Origin: an uncultured Selenomonadales bacterium
Lineage (GTDB): Bacteria; Bacillota_C; Negativicutes; Selenomonadales; Selenomonadaceae
Direction: 5' to 3'
Length of the DNA: 8,663 nt
NCBI GenBank assembly: GCA_947302675.1
Contig: CAMYWI010000041.1
Span: 1 to 8,663 of the forward strand
The first letter of the stretch is position 1. Each line of letters starts with the position of its first letter. Position numbers and translations under genes: made by a program. Below are positions 5,599 to 8,663 of the stretch, in pieces. Under the pieces are notes generated by a model that saw only the letters and a list, made by a program, of their open reading frames with translations, was not told the DNA's origin and did not search any database.

Positions 5599-8142
5599 TC
5601 AAACGTCCAAAAGGTTTTTGCCTTTGCAAAGCAGAGCAGTCCGATTTATTTTCGCGGCGGAAATGTCGGCTGGGAAGTCGAATTGCTCGCGCAGAACTTT
5701 CAAAACCTCGCTCGGCTTGAGACTTCCCTCCGTCGTTATCAGTGTCGCGAATTTTATAATCAGCTCGTCGTCCGCCAAAGAAATTTTGACCGGCTCGACG
5801 AGATATTTTTTTAACTCAAGCTCGCGCGTTTTCTTCGGCGTGATTCGTGTAAAAAATATTTCGGGCGTCGCGTTGAAATTTTTTACCGACAACTGCGCGG
5901 CGTCCAAAAGTTTTTCCTCGAAGGGCAAGCGAACTTCATAGCGCGACAAGTCGACCAATGACATCACCGGCTTTGACTTGCCGCGTAGTTTTTTCAGCCT
6001 CAAAATCTCCGCGCCGCGTGGAAGTTGCGCGTTCAATTTCTTTGCGACTTCAAAAGCCTCAACGGAGCGAGTTAATTCAAAGTCAACGTACTCACAATCG
6101 CTCGTCACCCCGACCGCAAGCGCATTCGCGAACGAAACTTTCAAGTGCGGATTGAAACCCTCGCTCCACGCGGCGGGCAACTTGCTCCGAATCAACGCCC
6201 GCATGAAGACGTTCATATAATCCAAGTGGCTCAGCACCGCAATTTCCAAGCCCTTGCGAATCTGCGCCCGATATTTTGTAGGGACTAGGGACTTGGGACG
6301 AGGGACTAGAATTTCGGCGGGCGGCGAAATTTTTTCCTTAACAAAGTCGACGACGCCCACGCCCAAATTCATGCAGACTCCACAACCCGTGCAACTCGTG
6401 CGCCGACAATCGCGCGTCGTCTCGCCCGCTTGAGATTTTTCCCACTCCGCTTGAAGAAAACTTTTGTCAACGCCCGGCGACGTATGCTCCCATGCCAACG
6501 GCTCCCAAAAATTTCTTTCGCGCCCGCTGTAATCTTCGGGATTAATGTCGCAAGTCTCGAACGCCGCCGCCCAAATCTCCGGCTTAAACAAATCCGACCA
6601 GCCGTCGAACTTCGCGCCAGACCTCCAAGCCGTCTCAATAACTTTTGCAAGCCGCCTGTCGCCGCGAGCCAATGCTCCCTCCAAAACCGACAGCCGCGCG
6701 TTGTGATAGTTGTACGTGATATTTTTGTCGTGAATCAAATTTTTTAGCAGTTGCTGACGCCGCTCGAACTCCTCTGCAGAAATTTGCGCCGCCCATTGAA
6801 ACGCCGTCCAAGGTTTTGGCACGAAACACGCCACGCTGATTGTCACCTTGACGCCGCGTTTCAACTGCGCAACTTTTTTTGCCAAGTTCGCAATGCCCGC
6901 AATGTCGTCGTCGGTCTCTGTCGGCAAGCCCATCATGAAATACAGCTTGACCGCCTTCCAACCTTTGGCGAAGGCAGCCGCGCAAGCGTCGAGTAAATTT
7001 TCTTCCGTGACATTTTTATTAATCACGTCGCGCAAACGTTGAGTGCCGGCTTCGGGCGCGAACGTCAAGCCGCTCTTTCGCACCGCTTGAACTTTTTCCG
7101 CAAGCTCAATCGAAAAGCTATCAATCCTCAAGCTCGGCAGGGAAAAGCTCACTCGCTCATTGCGAAAATCATTCTGCAAATCGTCAACCAAGCGGCTCAA
7201 GCAAGAGTAATCGGCACTGCTCAGCGAAGTCAAAGAAATTTCGTCCCAGCCGCTCGAATCAATCAGCCGCCGCGCCTGCGCTCGCAAAGTCTCTTCCCTG
7301 CGCTCGCGAACGGGGCGATAAGTCATGCCCGCTTGACAAAATCGACAGCCGCGACTGCAACCCCTGAACAGTTCCAACATCGCCCGATCATGCACAATTT
7401 CCATGAACGGCACGACGGGATTTTCAACCGACGGCGTCTCGTCAAAATTTTTCACGACGCGCTTTAAAATTTTCTGCGGAGCATTCTCCAAGACGTTAAG
7501 CCCGATAAAATTTTTATCGGAATAAAGCGGCTCGTAAAAACTCGGCACGTAAATTCCGCCGACGGTCAAAAGTTTTTTGAGAAAGCCGCGCCGCCCGCCG
7601 ACCTTGCCCGCATTTTTCCAAGCAATAAATTCGTCAACGACTTCGCCAAAAACTTCCTCCGCCTCGCCGACGATAAAGAAGTCAAAGAAGTCCGCGACCG
7701 GCTCGACGTTGTAGACGCAGGGACCGCCGCCGATAACAAACGGCTCGTCCTCGCCGCGCTCCGCACTGTGCAGAGAAATTTTCGCAAGGTCAAGCATGTT
7801 GAGGACGTTGGAATAAATCATCTCGTACTGCAAGGAAAATCCCACGAAGTCGAACGCGCGGACGGCTTTCTTTGACTCAAGCGCGAACAGCGGAATATTT
7901 TCTTCGCGCAAAATTTTTTCCGCGTCTGTCCACGCCGCGTAAACGCGCTCGCAAAGGGTATCTGCGCGGCGGTTGAGTATCGAATACAAAATCGCCAAGC
8001 CCAAGTTGCTCATGCCGACCTCGTAAACGTCGGGCAACGCCAAGACAATTCGGCAAGCCGTCTCGTCAAAATTTTTCACGACGCTGTTAAACTCGCCGCC
8101 CGTGTACCGCGCCGGTTTCATAAGTTCAAAAAGATTTTTCAT
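5599..8142 (-). CDS. Radical SAM protein (TIGR03960-like) fused to a DUF2344 (TIGR03936-like) domain
   Basis: An 847-residue predicted cytoplasmic [4Fe-4S] enzyme of the group annotated as B12-binding-domain radical SAM proteins; its substrate is unknown. The N-terminal part (1-240) begins with the family-typical KPARYTGGEFNSVVK and contains GGGPCVYNVEPVADF (138-152) and IVGEAEE (157-163), resembling the B12-binding-like region, but I see no DxHxxG cobalamin motif. The radical SAM core carries CSRGCRFC (C262, C266, C269), with MGLPTETDDD at 404-413. A second Cys cluster follows (C579, C584, C587, C590; C-x4-C-x2-C-x2-C), which could hold another Fe-S centre. The DUF2344 domain covers about 623-847 (KYRAQIRKGLEIAVLSHLDY, then EGFNPHLK). 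In many relatives the two halves are separate adjacent genes. A 7-bp tandem repeat encodes the linker here. The ATG start has GGTGA 6 bases upstream and follows rodA by 21 bases, so the two are cotranscribed. Confidence 0.93.
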   Translation of the reverse strand: MKNLFELMKPARYTGGEFNSVVKNFDETACRIVLALPDVYEVGMSNLGLAILYSILNRRADTLCERVYAAWTDAEKILREENIPLFALESKKAVRAFDFVGFSLQYEMIYSNVLNMLDLAKISLHSAERGEDEPFVIGGGPCVYNVEPVADFFDFFIVGEAEEVFGEVVDEFIAWKNAGKVGGRRGFLKKLLTVGGIYVPSFYEPLYSDKNFIGLNVLENAPQKILKRVVKNFDETPSVENPVVPFMEIVHDRAMLELFRGCSRGCRFCQAGMTYRPVRERREETLRAQARRLIDSSGWDEISLTSLSSADYSCLSRLVDDLQNDFRNERVSFSLPSLRIDSFSIELAEKVQAVRKSGLTFAPEAGTQRLRDVINKNVTEENLLDACAAAFAKGWKAVKLYFMMGLPTETDDDIAGIANLAKKVAQLKRGVKVTISVACFVPKPWTAFQWAAQISAEEFERRQQLLKNLIHDKNITYNYHNARLSVLEGALARGDRRLAKVIETAWRSGAKFDGWSDLFKPEIWAAAFETCDINPEDYSGRERNFWEPLAWEHTSPGVDKSFLQAEWEKSQAGETTRDCRRTSCTGCGVCMNLGVGVVDFVKEKISPPAEILVPRPKSLVPTKYRAQIRKGLEIAVLSHLDYMNVFMRALIRSKLPAAWSEGFNPHLKVSFANALAVGVTSDCEYVDFELTRSVEAFEVAKKLNAQLPRGAEILRLKKLRGKSKPVMSLVDLSRYEVRLPFEEKLLDAAQLSVKNFNATPEIFFTRITPKKTRELELKKYLVEPVKISLADDELIIKFATLITTEGSLKPSEVLKVLREQFDFPADISAAKINRTALLCKGKNLLDV
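6281..6308. repeat. Four tandem copies of a 7-bp repeat in the fusion linker
   Basis: Four adjacent units read GGGACTA, GGGACTT, GGGACGA and GGGACTA on the plus strand. On the coding strand they encode residues 612-621 (LVPRPKSLVP), between the second Cys cluster and the DUF2344 domain. No other copy of the unit array occurs in the window. The unit length is not a multiple of three. Confidence 0.9.
7435..7460. repeat. 26-bp exact direct repeat, copy 1
   Basis: Identical over 26 bases to 8059-8084, in the same orientation and reading frame of the same gene. This copy encodes VVKNFDET at residues 229-236 of the radical SAM protein. Confidence 0.9.
8059..8084. repeat. 26-bp exact direct repeat, copy 2
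   Basis: Partner of the copy at 7435-7460, 624 bases away. This copy encodes VVKNFDET at residues 21-28, near the N-terminus of the radical SAM protein. Confidence 0.9.
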
Positions 8143-8163
8143 AATCCGTCACCATAAAGATTT

Positions 8164-8663
8164 CTACCACAAAAATTTCTGTTTGTGCATGTTAATGTTG
8201 AGCAGGATTGCTATCGCCAAAATGTTCGTCGTCAGCGAGCTGATTCCGTAACTCATCAGCGGCAGAGGAATTCCCGTGACTGGCATGATTCCCGTCGTCA
8301 TGCCCACGTTTACCAACACATGAAACGCCAACATTGAAGTTATCCCGACCGCGAGCAACCGCCCGAATACGTCCGCCGCGTCCCGCGCGATCATTATTCC
8401 GCGCCAAAAAACTATCAGATATAAAAGCAACAACACCACCGCGCCGACGAATCCCAACTCCTCGCCGACGACCGCAAAGATAAAGTCCGTGTGGTTTTCG
8501 GGCAAAAAGTTCAGCTGGCTCTGCGTGCCCTCGAACAATCCCTTGCCGAAAAGCATTCCAGAGCCGATTGCGATTTTCGATTGGATTATGTGATAGCCAC
8601 TGCCGAGCGGGTCAACATTCGGGTCGAGGAAAACCATGATTCGCATTTTCTGATAGTCCTTCA
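8164..8663 (-). CDS. rodA: Rod-shape-determining protein RodA, C-terminal part
   Basis: SEDS-family peptidoglycan glycosyltransferase that works with a class B penicillin-binding protein in lateral wall synthesis; integral inner-membrane protein. The 5' part lies beyond the right window edge: the frame is open to the edge and the last 165 residues are present, starting KDYQKMRIMVFLDP. Family hallmarks are DPLGSGYHIIQSKIAIGSG, LFGKGLFEGTQSQLNFLPE, HTDFIFAVVGEELGF and the terminal GIPLPLMSYGISS. Hydrophobic stretches that look like membrane helices are GFVGAVVLLLLYLIVFW, LLAVGITSMLAFHVLVNVG and TNILAIAILLNI. GIPLPLMSYG and the QSQLNFLPE context favour RodA over FtsW. It is followed after 21 bases by the radical SAM gene, so the two form one transcription unit. 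rodA next to this radical SAM family is a familiar arrangement in Firmicutes. Confidence 0.93.
   Translation of the reverse strand, partial: KDYQKMRIMVFLDPNVDPLGSGYHIIQSKIAIGSGMLFGKGLFEGTQSQLNFLPENHTDFIFAVVGEELGFVGAVVLLLLYLIVFWRGIMIARDAADVFGRLLAVGITSMLAFHVLVNVGMTTGIMPVTGIPLPLMSYGISSLTTNILAIAILLNINMHKQKFLW

Noticed and set aside
5501..5941. Plus-strand open frame of 146 codons after serC
   Set aside because: It crosses the intergenic hairpin and then runs antisense to the DUF2344 domain, with no similarity to a family I know and no start signal.

Overview
The window reads as ordinary chromosomal DNA of a bacterium in the Firmicutes sense. A Negativicutes-type (diderm, Selenomonadales-like) host is my best guess. 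This rests on the fused radical SAM/DUF2344 protein next to rodA, the style of PNPase, strong AGGAGG-type ribosome binding sites, and GC-rich codons mixed with frequent AAATTTT runs. The placement is an inference from family resemblance; no marker RNA is present. I see no mobile element, CRISPR array, tRNA or rRNA.

Layout from left to right. (1) A complete pnp (polynucleotide phosphorylase) on the minus strand, starting at a TTG codon. (2) A short divergent intergenic region leads to an orphan 106-residue gene of unknown function on the plus strand. It has a near-consensus sigma-A promoter and a terminator. (3) That terminator also serves a convergent minus-strand gene for a secreted 5'-nucleotidase/metallophosphoesterase. 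(4) A 124-bp divergent promoter region separates this from serC (phosphoserine aminotransferase) on the plus strand. (5) serC converges on a large minus-strand gene encoding a radical SAM protein fused to a DUF2344 domain, ending at a hairpin terminator. (6) Upstream of it and cotranscribed is the 3' part of rodA, cut by the right window edge.

The genes form five transcription units of mostly housekeeping function: RNA decay, nucleotide or phosphate salvage outside the cytoplasm, serine biosynthesis, and cell elongation plus an uncharacterised radical SAM enzyme. Apart from rodA and the radical SAM gene, neighbours do not form a common pathway.

The most unusual signal is a 28-bp array of four 7-bp repeats. 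It lies exactly in the linker between the radical SAM half and the DUF2344 half of the fusion gene. Because 7 is not a multiple of 3, loss of one unit would put a stop codon in frame and detach the C-terminal domain. The other items worth a second look are the orphan small gene with its own strong promoter, and a 26-bp exact repeat inside the radical SAM gene. I did not find convincing evidence of a new multi-gene system.
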